64,000 nucleotides of DNA from Allochromatium humboldtianum (lineage in GTDB: Bacteria > Pseudomonadota > Gammaproteobacteria > Chromatiales > Chromatiaceae): positions 150,238-214,237 of the forward strand of contig NZ_JABZEO010000008.1 of NCBI RefSeq assembly GCF_013385175.1. Direction: 5' to 3'. The translations under genes and the position numbers were made by a program. Below, piece by piece: positions 23,258 to 33,868 of the stretch. The notes under the pieces are model-generated. The model did no database searches. It had not been told where the DNA came from and was given only the letters and a program-made list of their open reading frames with translations. How positions within the stretch are numbered: position 1 is the first letter of the stretch; every line of letters starts with the position of its first letter.

Positions 23258-25438
23258 ATGGACAAGACGATGGATACCGACACCCTGCTGTCACGACTGA
23301 ATGCCTGGACTGAGGCCGGCGCCCTGCGCCCGCTGGATCTGGCCCTGACGCGCTTCATCGAGAAACAGACGCCCGAGAGCGATCCGGCGGTGCTGCTGGC
23401 CGTCGCCCTGACCAGCGAGCGCAACGGGCATGGTCATGTCTGTCTGGATCTGACCGGTGCCCTGGAGCATCCGCACGCCCTGCTCGCGCACCGCAGCGAT
23501 TGGCTGACGCCGCCACCCGGTCCAAGCTCCGAGCTGGCCGAACAGCTTGCGACCCTGACGCTGAATGACTGGATCGCGCGTCTGGCGCACAGCGGCGCTA
23601 TTGAGGATCGGCTCGGCATTGGATCGAGTCCCGACCCGGACACGACGCCCGTGACGTCCGCAAGGCAGGAGATCGCCGCGACGCCGGAGTCCGAACAAGC
23701 CCCGCTGATCCTCGCCGGCACGCCCGAACGTCCGTTGCTCTATCTGCGCCGTTACTGGACCTATGAGCAGCGCATCCGCGCGGGCATCGAGGCGCGTCTG
23801 AGCCGACCGCTCACCCTGCCCGAGGATGCCACGCGCACCCTGCTCGACCGGCTCTTCGCCGAGCAGGACGCCGACACGCCGCCCTGGCAGCGGATCGCCT
23901 GTGCGCTGGCCGCGCGCCGTGCCTTTGCCATCGTCACCGGCGGTCCGGGCACCGGCAAGACCACTACGGTCGTGCGTCTGCTCGCCCTGCTGCAAGGACT
24001 GGCGCTGGAGGCTGGCGGACCGCCGCTGCGCATCCGTCTGGCCGCCCCGACCGGCAAGGCCGCCGCACGACTCAACGAATCCATCGCCGGTCAGGTCGCC
24101 AGTCTGCCCTTCGACCGATTCCCCGGCGGCGAGGACGCGCTACGCCCGGCGATCCCGACCCAGGCCACCACCCTGCATCGCCTGCTCGGCACCCGGCCCG
24201 ACAGCCGCCACTTCCGCTATCACGCCGGTCAGCCGCTACCGGCCGACATCGTCGTCGTCGACGAAGCCTCGATGATCGACGTGGAGTTGATGGCGGCGCT
24301 GCTGGAGGCGCTACGTCCGGACGCACGCCTGATCATGCTCGGCGACAAGGACCAGTTGGCCTCGGTCGAGGCCGGCGCGGTGCTGGGGGATTTGTGTCGA
24401 CACGCGCGCGAGGCCCATTACACCCCGCAGACACGCGAGTGGCTGGAGCGCGTGACCGGCGCGCGGCTTCCCGAGGATCTGATCGACCCGGCCGGCCGAC
24501 CGCTGGATCAGGCCATCGTCATGCTGCGTCACAGCTACCGTTTCCGCGCCGAGGGCGGCATCGGCGCCCTGGCCGAACTGGTCAATACGGGGGTACTGGA
24601 TGGTCAGCCGGTGCGCGATCCACTGACGGCGCTCGATACGCTCTTCGCCCGTCAGTCCGATCCGGCCACCCGCACCGATCCGGGTCTCGGCCACATCCGG
24701 CGGATTCGTCTGACCGGCGAACAGGACACCCAGCTCGACCAACTGGTGCGCGCCGGCTATTGGCGCGGTCCGGATCACTCGGGCTATCTCGCGGTGCTGC
24801 ACGCACAGCGCCCTTCGGACGATGCGGCTCCCGAAGCCTTCGACGCCTGGGCGCGCGCCGTGCTCAAGACACAGGCGGGATTTCAGCTGCTCACCCCACT
24901 GCGTCAGGGACCGTGGGGCGTCGAAGGTCTGAACCGGCGCATCCAGCACCTGTTGAGCCAGGGCGCGAAGGCCCCCATCGCCGGCGCCGACGAGCGTCAG
25001 TGGTTCGAGGGACGTCCGGTACTCATCACCCGCAACGACTATGGTCTGGGTCTGATGAACGGCGATATCGGTCTCACCCTGCGCGTGCCGTCCCGACGCG
25101 GCGAGGGTGGCGGCGCGTCCATGGTGCTGCGCGTGGCCTTTCCGGCCGGCGACGGCACGGGCGCCATTCGCTGGATCCTGCCGAGCCGCCTGCAAGCGGT
25201 CGAGACCGTGTTCGCCATGACGGTGCACAAGTCGCAGGGATCGGAGTTCACTCATACCGCGCTCGTGCTGCCGGATGTCTCCAACCCGGTGCTGACGCGC
25301 GAGCTGATCTATACCGGCATCACGCGCTCCAAGTCGGTCTTCACCCTGCTCCACAGCCGTGATTCCGTGGTGCGCGAGGCGCTCGGGCGGCGGGTGGAGC
25401 GTGTCAGCGGGCTGTCGATGGCGCTGGACCGGGACTGA
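23258..25438 (+). CDS. recD: Exodeoxyribonuclease V alpha subunit RecD
   Basis: The fast 5'-3' helicase subunit of RecBCD, 726 residues. It has Walker A GGPGTGKTTTVVRLL, Walker B VVDEASMIDVELM, GDKDQLASVEAGAVLGDL, and the C-terminal VHKSQGSEFTHTALVLP and YTGITRSK. The ATG at 23258 is chosen because GAGG ends 7 bases upstream; a GTG at 23252 overlaps the recB stop but is only one base from the same site. Like most RecD proteins it carries an N-terminal domain of about 160 residues that contacts RecC. Confidence 0.96.
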   Translation: MDKTMDTDTLLSRLNAWTEAGALRPLDLALTRFIEKQTPESDPAVLLAVALTSERNGHGHVCLDLTGALEHPHALLAHRSDWLTPPPGPSSELAEQLATLTLNDWIARLAHSGAIEDRLGIGSSPDPDTTPVTSARQEIAATPESEQAPLILAGTPERPLLYLRRYWTYEQRIRAGIEARLSRPLTLPEDATRTLLDRLFAEQDADTPPWQRIACALAARRAFAIVTGGPGTGKTTTVVRLLALLQGLALEAGGPPLRIRLAAPTGKAAARLNESIAGQVASLPFDRFPGGEDALRPAIPTQATTLHRLLGTRPDSRHFRYHAGQPLPADIVVVDEASMIDVELMAALLEALRPDARLIMLGDKDQLASVEAGAVLGDLCRHAREAHYTPQTREWLERVTGARLPEDLIDPAGRPLDQAIVMLRHSYRFRAEGGIGALAELVNTGVLDGQPVRDPLTALDTLFARQSDPATRTDPGLGHIRRIRLTGEQDTQLDQLVRAGYWRGPDHSGYLAVLHAQRPSDDAAPEAFDAWARAVLKTQAGFQLLTPLRQGPWGVEGLNRRIQHLLSQGAKAPIAGADERQWFEGRPVLITRNDYGLGLMNGDIGLTLRVPSRRGEGGGASMVLRVAFPAGDGTGAIRWILPSRLQAVETVFAMTVHKSQGSEFTHTALVLPDVSNPVLTRELIYTGITRSKSVFTLLHSRDSVVREALGRRVERVSGLSMALDRD

Positions 25439-25555
25439 AGGCCGAACCGTTACAACCCTGAAAGATCCATGGTTTCTGCCGATTCGTATGCGATCATTGG
25501 CGCCTTAGACGCTTCAAGCGCGTTCCCATCCACCCAACAACAGGATCGACACCTC

Positions 25556-26113
25556 ATGTCACGCCCGCACCCCCAGCATTACGACCTCATCTCCCAGCTC
25601 TTCCACTGGCTCGTGGTGGCGCTGATGATCGGACTCATCGGCACCTTCTACCTCCATGACCTCACGCCCGAATCCTCGGAGCTGCATCTGTCGTCCATCA
25701 AGCTGCACATCTCGCTCGGTCTGCTGATCTTCGTCGTCGTGATCGCCCGTATCGGTTGGTCGCGGATGGTCGGCGCACCCGAGCCGGTCTCCAGCTCGCG
25801 TCTGATGCAGCTCGCCGGCAAGGGCTTCCATGTCCTGCTCAATCTGGCGACCCTGCTGATCCCGATTTCGGGCTTCCTGCGGGTCGCCTCCAAGGGCCGG
25901 GACGCCGAGTTCTTCGGGCTGTTCCAGATTCCCTCGCCGATCGGAGAAGCGCCGGTCCTGAACGACCTCATGCACATCCTCCATGGCACACCCATGGAGA
26001 TCCTGCTCTATGTGCTCGTCGGTCTGCATGTGGCCGCCGCCCTCTGGCACCAGTACATCCTGCGCGACCACGCCCTGGAGCGCATGCTGCCCTGGGCGCG
26101 CCGCGCCGCCTGA
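25556..26113 (+). CDS. Cytochrome b561
   Basis: A four-helix inner-membrane di-haem b protein of 185 residues, which passes electrons between quinol and a periplasmic or membrane partner. Histidines lie in the expected helices: LFHWLV (His17), KLHISLG (His51), GFHVLLNLATLLIP and LHVAAALWHQ. The loop GLFQIPSPIG is shared with the bacterial b561/CybB family. AGGA lies about 12 bases before the chosen ATG; the 29 codons in frame upstream lack conserved character. The gene is convergent with the next one. Confidence 0.9.
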   Translation: MSRPHPQHYDLISQLFHWLVVALMIGLIGTFYLHDLTPESSELHLSSIKLHISLGLLIFVVVIARIGWSRMVGAPEPVSSSRLMQLAGKGFHVLLNLATLLIPISGFLRVASKGRDAEFFGLFQIPSPIGEAPVLNDLMHILHGTPMEILLYVLVGLHVAAALWHQYILRDHALERMLPWARRAA

Positions 26114-26124
26114 GCGGCGGTCGG

Positions 26125-26997
26125 CTAATCCTCCGTCCGACGCGGCGCGAGCGCTTCGTAGAGCGCCGAATAGTCCGCGTCGGCATAGCCCATGCCCTCG
26201 GCCTGGAGACAGCCGGACTCGATGGCTTCGATCAGTCGCGTATCGAGTCCCGCCTCATCGGCCACGCGCCGGAAGAGTCCGACATCCTTACGCAAATGCT
26301 TGAGCGGGAAATTGGCCGCGCCATAGTCGTGGGCCAGATACTTGTCGAGTTTCTTGTCGAAGGTCTTGGCATGGAGCGCACTGGCGCCTAACAGCTCCAT
26401 GAAAGTCTCGACCTCCAACCCCTCGCGGCGCACCAATCCCAGGCTCAGCGAGAAGGTCGCCGTCAGCCCCGCGATCAACTGGTTCATGGCCAGCTTGAGC
26501 GTCGCGCCCTGCCCGACCTCGCCGATCAGGCGCGGATCGCGGCTCAGGTCGCGAAACACGGGCAGGCAGCGTTCGTAGAGATCCGGATCGCCGCCGGCCA
26601 TGAGGATGAGCGAACCCTCGCGCGCCTCGGGCAGACTGCCGAGCACCGGCGCTTCCAGATACTCGCCGCCCTGCGCCGCCACATGATCGGCGATCTCCCG
26701 GCTCTCACGCGGGGCGATGGTGCCCATCTGCACCAGGATGCGTCCGGCGAGCGCGTCGGCGTCGCCCTGCTCGAACAGGGTATCGAGGATGGCGCGCGCA
26801 TCGCTCAGGAGCAGCAGCGTCATCTCGGCGGCATCGATCGCCTCCCAGGCGCTCGCCGCCAGGGTCAGACCGCGCTGACGCGCGGACTCAGCCCGCTCGG
26901 TACGGCGATTCCAGCCGATGACTTCATGCCCCTGGCGCTGGAGTCGCAGCGCGATCTCCGAACCCAGAAGCCCCATGCCCAATACCGCGATCTTCAT
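26125..26997 (-). CDS. NAD(P)-dependent 3-hydroxyisobutyrate dehydrogenase-like reductase
   Basis: A 290-residue beta-hydroxyacid dehydrogenase. The Rossmann start [19 protein letters not shown] holds the GxGxxG nucleotide site; LEAPVLGSLPEAREGSL is the substrate-binding signature; and GQGATLKLAMNQLIAGL carries the catalytic lysine. Family members reduce small aldehyde acids such as succinic semialdehyde, glyoxylate or tartronate semialdehyde; the substrate cannot be told here. Its start shares one base with the aroE stop (TGATG), so both are translated from one message. Confidence 0.85.
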   Translation of the reverse strand: MKIAVLGMGLLGSEIALRLQRQGHEVIGWNRRTERAESARQRGLTLAASAWEAIDAAEMTLLLLSDARAILDTLFEQGDADALAGRILVQMGTIAPRESREIADHVAAQGGEYLEAPVLGSLPEAREGSLILMAGGDPDLYERCLPVFRDLSRDPRLIGEVGQGATLKLAMNQLIAGLTATFSLSLGLVRREGLEVETFMELLGASALHAKTFDKKLDKYLAHDYGAANFPLKHLRKDVGLFRRVADEAGLDTRLIEAIESGCLQAEGMGYADADYSALYEALAPRRTED

Positions 26998-27824
26998 CAG
27001 TGCGACTCCGGTTGACGTAGCGATTCGATGACGGGCGCGGTATCCGGTCGCACACCGCGCCACAGCCAAAAGGACTCGGCCGCCTGCTCGATCAGCATCC
27101 CCAGACCGTCGAGCACGCGCGCCGCGCCATGCTCGCGACCCCAGCGGCAGAACGGCGTGGGCCGGTCGCCGTAGAGCATGTCATAGGTCCAGCCGCCGGC
27201 GGCGAGACAGTCGTCCGGGATCGCCGGCACGGCGTCGGCCAGTCCAGCCGAGGTGGCGTTGATGATGAGGTCGAAGCGCTCGCCCGCCAAGCCGTCGAAT
27301 CCACAGCCTTCGACCGGACCAAGCTCCGAGCCGAGCCGCGCCAGCTCCAGCGCCTTGGACGCCGTGCGATTGGCGATGACCAGACGGGCCAGTCCGGTCC
27401 CGAGCAGCGGCTGGAGCACACCACGCGCCGCCCCGCCCGCGCCGAGCATCAGAACGCGCGCGTCGGTGAAGTCGAAGCCGTGGTTGTCGCTCAGATCGCG
27501 CACCAGCCCGACTCCATCGGTGTTGTCGCCCCGCAGCCGACCATCGTCGAGCCGGATCAGGGTGTTGACCGCGCCGGCGAGTTCGGCGCGCGCACTGCGC
27601 TCGTCGGCCAGCGCCCAGGCCTGTTCCTTGAACGGCACGGTGACGTTCAGCCCCAGTCCGCCGGACTCCAGGAAGCGGCGCACGTCGCCGGCGAAGTCGT
27701 CGAGTGCGCCGAGCAGGCGTCCGTATTCCAGATCCTGCCCGGTCTGACGCGCGAAGGCGGCATGGATCGCGGGCGACTTGCTGTGGGCGATGGGGTGGCC
27801 GATAACGGCGTAATGGTCGGTCAT
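26997..27824 (-). CDS. aroE: Shikimate dehydrogenase
   Basis: Reduces 3-dehydroshikimate to shikimate with NADPH, the fourth step of aromatic amino acid synthesis. 275 residues, normal for AroE. The substrate site has [13 protein letters not shown] and [10 protein letters not shown], with the catalytic lysine in FKE, and NTDGVGLV with its aspartate; the nucleotide site is [13 protein letters not shown], then NATSAGL. An ATG at 27851 would add nine residues with no conserved features, so I prefer 27824. Confidence 0.95.
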   Translation of the reverse strand: MTDHYAVIGHPIAHSKSPAIHAAFARQTGQDLEYGRLLGALDDFAGDVRRFLESGGLGLNVTVPFKEQAWALADERSARAELAGAVNTLIRLDDGRLRGDNTDGVGLVRDLSDNHGFDFTDARVLMLGAGGAARGVLQPLLGTGLARLVIANRTASKALELARLGSELGPVEGCGFDGLAGERFDLIINATSAGLADAVPAIPDDCLAAGGWTYDMLYGDRPTPFCRWGREHGAARVLDGLGMLIEQAAESFWLWRGVRPDTAPVIESLRQPESH

Positions 27825-27896
27825 GGTCGGTGCAGGATCCTGATGTCGCATATGGAGTCTGGGCGTCTGTCGAGTCTAACGCAGACCGCGCCGGTT

Positions 27897-30800
27897 TCAG
27901 CCGAATTCGGCCAGCGCCTGATCGGGCGGAATCGGACGCGACCACAGATACCCCTGCCCCCAGTCGCAGCCGATCTCGGCGAGGCGTTCGAGCTGGCGCG
28001 GCGTCTCGATGCCCTCGGCGACCACCTCCTTGCCGATGGAGTGCGCCATGGCGATCATGCCGGCGACCAGGTTGCGGTCGCGCGAGGACTCGATACCGCT
28101 GATGAACTCACGGTCGATCTTGAGACTGCTGATCGGCAGCTCGCGCAGATAAGCCATGGAGCTGAAGCCGGTGCCGAAATCGTCGAGCGACAACTGGATG
28201 CCGCCACGGTGGAGAATGTTCAGCGTCGACTTCAGGCTCGGTGTCATGCGCAACAGCATCGATTCGGTGATCTCGATCTCGATGAGATCCGGCGGCACGT
28301 CGGCGGCATGCAGATCCTCCAGCAAACGACGCGCGAAGCCGCGCGCCTCCAGATCGGCCGCCGAGACGTTGATCGCCAGCCGGACCTCGGCGCCCTCATA
28401 TTCGAGATGCCGGCGCAGTCGGCGGATGGCCAGGCGCAGCACGGCCGCCGTCACCGCGCCGATCAGTCCGTTGCGCTCGGCCGCCGGGATGAAGTCGCCC
28501 GGCATGATCAGGGTTCCGTCCTCGGTGCGCCAGCGCGCCAGCACCTCGAAGCGCGGCGTCCCGGCGCGAGCGGCGATGGCGATCTGCGGCTGGAGCAGGA
28601 TCTCGACGGCGTCCATGGGCGAGCGCCCGAGCACGGCACGGTCGATCTCCAGACGCTTCAGCGCCCGGCGTTCCAGATCGCTGTCGAAGTGACTGGCGCG
28701 GTTGCGCCCCTCCTCTTTCGCGCGATAGAGCGCCAGATCGGCCTGCTTGAGCAGCTCGCCCGGCTCGGAGTCGGGGCCGCCCATGGCCAGCCCCAGCGAG
28801 CTGGTGATGCTGAAGCGATCCTCGCCGACGACGATGGCGCGCCGCAGCGCCTCGACGATCCGCTCGGCCTGCGTCGAGGCGACGGCCCTGTCCGTGGTAT
28901 CGGGCAGCAGGAGCGCGAACTCGTCGCCGCCGAGACGCGCCACTAGTCCTGACTCGGGCAGCTCGGCGCGGATGCGCTTGGCCACGGCGCACAGCAGCAC
29001 ATCGCCCTTGTCGTGACCGAGGGTGTCGTTGATGGTCTTGAAGTGGTCGATGTCCATGAGCGCGACCGCAAACATCTGGCCGGTACGGCGGCTGGCTTCG
29101 ATCACCTCGACGAGCGCCTCGCGAAAGCGCACCCGGTTCGGCAGCCCGGTGAGCGCGTCGTGCAGGGCGCGATGACGCATCTCCTCGCGCGACTGGTGCA
29201 ACTGATCGCGCTGACTGGCCAGCGACTGGGCGAGCCGTTCGAAGTGCGCGGCATTGGCGACGATGACTCGCTGGATGAGGTTCTTGAGCGCCAGCCCGGT
29301 GGCCAGCGACACCGCCGACCAGGGCAGCGAGTGATGGGTGCGCTCCTCGCGCCAGACCTGGAAGTCGCGGGTCGGCCAGCCGAGCGGGCGCTCGCCGTCA
29401 CGCATGGAGAACGGCAGTGCGGCGGGATCGCCGCCCCACTCGACCGTGTATTTGACCCGCTGGCGCCCGAACAGCAGGATGTTCTCGCGCGGCTCGTCGA
29501 TGAAGATCGCCAGCACGCCGGCGAGCCGGTCCGGATAGGCGGCCGCCGGCTCGAACTCGCCGGAGAGACAATCGGTATTCCAGACCGGGCCGGGCCGGGT
29601 GCGCAGAAAGGCCAGCAATTCGGCGACCCGCTCGGGCGCGAGACTGCAATTCTGGCCGAAGAACAGCGGCTGGCCGTGACGGTAGATCTGCGCCATGTCG
29701 GCGTCGACCAGTTCGCACAGCTTGTGCTCCTTGCCGATGAAGCTGTCGGGAAAGGGCTGCTCGACGTCGATCTCGCCGACGATGGTGTTGACCCTGGACA
29801 TGCCGAGCTGGGTGGCGAGGTTGCGCTCGCGCTCATCGATCAGGGCGACCCGTGCCGCCAGACAGCCGGCCAGTTCGATGAGTCGGCGCCGGACCGAGAC
29901 CGTCACCGGATGGGGCGCGCGATGATGGAAGATGACCAGCCCCCAGAGCCGCTCGTCCTGGACGAGCGAGAGTGACATCGAGCCATTGACGCCGAAGCGC
30001 TGGAGATAGTTGCGATGGATGGGCGACTGGGCGCGCAGATGGGCGATGCCGATGTCGAGGCTGTCCGGGGCCGCCGACCGGCTCAGGAGCGGCACGTCGG
30101 GGTGATCGCGGCTCGGCGCATAGCGCATGGGCGTCTCGCGATAGAGCGCGCGCGCCTGACGCGGGATGTCGGTGGCTGGATAACGCAGCCCCAGGATCGA
30201 GGGCCAGGTGTCCGGCTCCAGGCTCTCGGCGATCACCACGCCCGAATCGTCGGGGTCGAAGCGATAGACCACGACCCGCTCGAAGCCGGTCAGATAGCGA
30301 AAGGCGGCGACAGCCTCCCGGCAGACCGTTTCGACAGCGTCGCTCGTGCGCAGTCGCCGCTGGAAGGCCGCGACATCGAAGCCGCGCAGACGCACGTCCA
30401 TCTCCATCTCGCCGTGCGGCTCGATCTCCAGCAGCAGCCGATCCCGCCAGCGATGCAGACGCACATCGAGCGGCAGCTCGCCATGCGGTGCGCGGACCTG
30501 GAAGAAGGACGGCTGGAACTCTATCGTGTCCGGATCGGCGGTCAGGACGGCATGCAGCTCGGCGGCGTCCTCGGTCGGCAGGGCGTGCGACAGGGGGGCG
30601 TCGAGCAGGGTCTCGGCGTCGAGGCCCAGATACATCTCGGCATTGGCGCTACAGGCCAGGATGTGGTGCGTCTCGGGATCGACCACCAGCAGACAGCCGA
30701 AGGGCTGGATGGCGCCGCAGGTGCTGATGGGTTCGCGATCGCATTGCGAGAAGTCGAAGGAGACCGCCGAGAGCGCGGCCATGCGCTCGCAGAACTTGCC

Positions 30801-31223
30801 GGCGATCAGCTCATAGGCGACGCCTTCGTTGCGCGGCGGCAGGCGGTCCTTGGGCTGGACGATGATCCAGAACTCGCCCGGACGATCGGAGGCGCGCATG
30901 GTGATGCGCACCCGCACCGGGTCCATGTTGAAATCGAACACGAACTCGAAGGTCGTCTCCAGATGCCCGGTCAGGACGCCGCGCCGAAAGCGTCCGTAGA
31001 ACTCGGGTACCACGGTGCAGGGCGCGACCTCGGAGAAGAAGTTGCGCCCAAGTACCGACTCCGCCTCGCGTTTCGAGAGCGTCGACTGCGCACGGCTGTA
31101 GAAGAGGATGCGCCCCTCGGCGTCGACACGAATGGTCCCGGCCGGCAGCCGGTCGAGCTGCTCCTCGGTGAGGGCGTCGAGCTGATGCGGGGCGTGGATG
31201 TCGATGGCGTCTTCGAGATTCAT
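27897..31223 (-). CDS. ppd: PYP-bacteriophytochrome-GGDEF-EAL photoreceptor (Ppd-like)
   Basis: A 1108-residue dual light sensor controlling cyclic di-GMP. Residues 1-125 are a photoactive yellow protein: with the ATG at 31223 the numbering matches Halorhodospira PYP exactly, giving Tyr42, Arg52 and chromophore Cys69 in NFFSEVAPCTVVPEFYG. The usual Glu46 is Gln46, which should shift the absorption. Residues about 150-660 form the phytochrome PAS-GAF-PHY core, with bilin Cys161 in SQCDREPI, PATDIPRQARALY and HRNYLQRFGVNGSMSLSLV. The GGDEF domain is intact (RLGGDEFALLLP); the EAL domain reads EVL but keeps INVSA, EITES, LDDFGTGFSS, LKIDREF and VAEGIET. It lies 80 bases after the coumarate ligase. 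Confidence 0.93.
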   Translation of the reverse strand: MNLEDAIDIHAPHQLDALTEEQLDRLPAGTIRVDAEGRILFYSRAQSTLSKREAESVLGRNFFSEVAPCTVVPEFYGRFRRGVLTGHLETTFEFVFDFNMDPVRVRITMRASDRPGEFWIIVQPKDRLPPRNEGVAYELIAGKFCERMAALSAVSFDFSQCDREPISTCGAIQPFGCLLVVDPETHHILACSANAEMYLGLDAETLLDAPLSHALPTEDAAELHAVLTADPDTIEFQPSFFQVRAPHGELPLDVRLHRWRDRLLLEIEPHGEMEMDVRLRGFDVAAFQRRLRTSDAVETVCREAVAAFRYLTGFERVVVYRFDPDDSGVVIAESLEPDTWPSILGLRYPATDIPRQARALYRETPMRYAPSRDHPDVPLLSRSAAPDSLDIGIAHLRAQSPIHRNYLQRFGVNGSMSLSLVQDERLWGLVIFHHRAPHPVTVSVRRRLIELAGCLAARVALIDERERNLATQLGMSRVNTIVGEIDVEQPFPDSFIGKEHKLCELVDADMAQIYRHGQPLFFGQNCSLAPERVAELLAFLRTRPGPVWNTDCLSGEFEPAAAYPDRLAGVLAIFIDEPRENILLFGRQRVKYTVEWGGDPAALPFSMRDGERPLGWPTRDFQVWREERTHHSLPWSAVSLATGLALKNLIQRVIVANAAHFERLAQSLASQRDQLHQSREEMRHRALHDALTGLPNRVRFREALVEVIEASRRTGQMFAVALMDIDHFKTINDTLGHDKGDVLLCAVAKRIRAELPESGLVARLGGDEFALLLPDTTDRAVASTQAERIVEALRRAIVVGEDRFSITSSLGLAMGGPDSEPGELLKQADLALYRAKEEGRNRASHFDSDLERRALKRLEIDRAVLGRSPMDAVEILLQPQIAIAARAGTPRFEVLARWRTEDGTLIMPGDFIPAAERNGLIGAVTAAVLRLAIRRLRRHLEYEGAEVRLAINVSAADLEARGFARRLLEDLHAADVPPDLIEIEITESMLLRMTPSLKSTLNILHRGGIQLSLDDFGTGFSSMAYLRELPISSLKIDREFISGIESSRDRNLVAGMIAMAHSIGKEVVAEGIETPRQLERLAEIGCDWGQGYLWSRPIPPDQALAEFG

Positions 31224-31303
31224 CGAATTGATCAGGCGTTGTGAGCGGTTGGGAGTCGGCGGGCCTGAACGCGCATCGCCGGTGGGCGCCGATCGATGCA
31301 CAC

Positions 31304-32524
31304 TCAATCCCAGTCGGCGAGCTTGCCGAGTGCCGAGCGCGGCAGGCTCGGGCCGAGCGTGATGGAACGGGGCCGCTCGGGAGGCGATAGATGTTCGGCG
31401 AGCCAGGCGTCGAGTCGTTGCGGCAGCCCGTCGTGGTCGGTGCAGCCAGTGCTGGGCACGACGAAGGCTTTCAGGCGAAGGTTCGGCTCACACCCATCGG
31501 GACGCACCAGGGCTTCGGCGACCTCGGGGTGGCGTTCGAGACAGGCGCGCACGTGATCGGGAAAGACGTTGATCCCGCCGACCTGGATGGCGCCATCGCG
31601 TCGACCGAGCACCAGGATGTGCTCGGGATCGAGCCATTGGACACGATCAGGCAGTTCCAGCGTCAGCGGTTCGCCCGCTGCATCCAGGCGGCGGATACAT
31701 TCGGGCGAGTCCGGATCGCGTGACCAGTGGGGCAGCAATCGAAACGGCGCTCCGGGCGCCTCGCGCCAGCCGATGCCGGCCGTCTCGGAGGAACCGTAGA
31801 TCTCGATCAGCCTGGAGCAACCGCACGCGCGCAGCCGGTTCCAGAGTTCGGGCGGACAGGGACTGGTGGAGCTGAGCGCCGCCACATCGGGCGCCATCTC
31901 CAGCGGTCCGCGCGTGGCCAGGTCGAAAAAGGCCGGATGTCCCAGGATCAGGTCGCCCGGACACGCCCGGCGCAGGACCGCCGCTGGCAGCGTCTGACGG
32001 GTGTCGAGCACCGGGACGCCGAGGCAGGCCGGCAGCATGAAGGCGAACAGAAAGCCGTAGATGTGATGACTCGGCACGGCGCGCAGGATACGCCGGCGAT
32101 CGCCCAGGAGCGTCGCAAAATAGGTGGCCTCCTGCTCCAGCAGCTCCATGCTGTGGAGGCACAGCTTCGGCTGGCCGGTGGAGCCGGATGTCATGAAGCC
32201 GATCGATCCGTCCTCGACGGCACGACTCTCCAGTACGATCCCGACCCAGTCGGACAGGCGGCGACGGGTCGTCAAGGCCGCCTCATGTCCGGTCTCGTGC
32301 AGATGGAACTGGACGGCGACCATGGTGGCCAGATCCAGGAACTCCAGCGAATCGAGCTCCAGCGCTCCAAGGTCCGGATCGGGCGCGCGCAGACGCGCCG
32401 TGTCCTGAAGCCCAGGACGCAGACGCGCCAGCTCCGCCTGGATCAGATCGAGCAGCAGCGCGCGGACGCTGTTGGGGTTCCACCAGGGTTTCAGGGCCAC
32501 CGTGACAGTCTCGCCCAGCGCCAA
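31304..32524 (-). CDS. pcl: 4-coumarate--CoA ligase for PYP chromophore
   Basis: Activates p-coumaric acid to the thioester that is attached to Cys69 of the PYP domain encoded next. 406 residues. The adenylation motifs are GFMTSGSTGQPKLC, IEIYGSSETAGIGW and VLGRRDGAIQVGGINVFP, with a C-terminal SALGKL bearing the catalytic lysine. The N-terminal 70 residues have ELDSLEFLDLATMV, which looks like a carrier-protein site with Ser59. The TTG at 32524 lacks a strong ribosome site; a GTG eight codons later is possible. It lies 13 bases after hemB. No tyrosine ammonia lyase, which makes the coumarate, is in the window. Confidence 0.85.
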   Translation of the reverse strand: MALGETVTVALKPWWNPNSVRALLLDLIQAELARLRPGLQDTARLRAPDPDLGALELDSLEFLDLATMVAVQFHLHETGHEAALTTRRRLSDWVGIVLESRAVEDGSIGFMTSGSTGQPKLCLHSMELLEQEATYFATLLGDRRRILRAVPSHHIYGFLFAFMLPACLGVPVLDTRQTLPAAVLRRACPGDLILGHPAFFDLATRGPLEMAPDVAALSSTSPCPPELWNRLRACGCSRLIEIYGSSETAGIGWREAPGAPFRLLPHWSRDPDSPECIRRLDAAGEPLTLELPDRVQWLDPEHILVLGRRDGAIQVGGINVFPDHVRACLERHPEVAEALVRPDGCEPNLRLKAFVVPSTGCTDHDGLPQRLDAWLAEHLSPPERPRSITLGPSLPRSALGKLADWD

Positions 32525-32537
32525 CGCGCGTGCGACC

Positions 32538-33803
<1,266 letters not shown>

Positions 33804-33868
33804 TCACGTACCCTACGCCTAGACCGGCCCAGACGAGTATTCCTGGGTAGGCCGACCCAGGAGCATTC

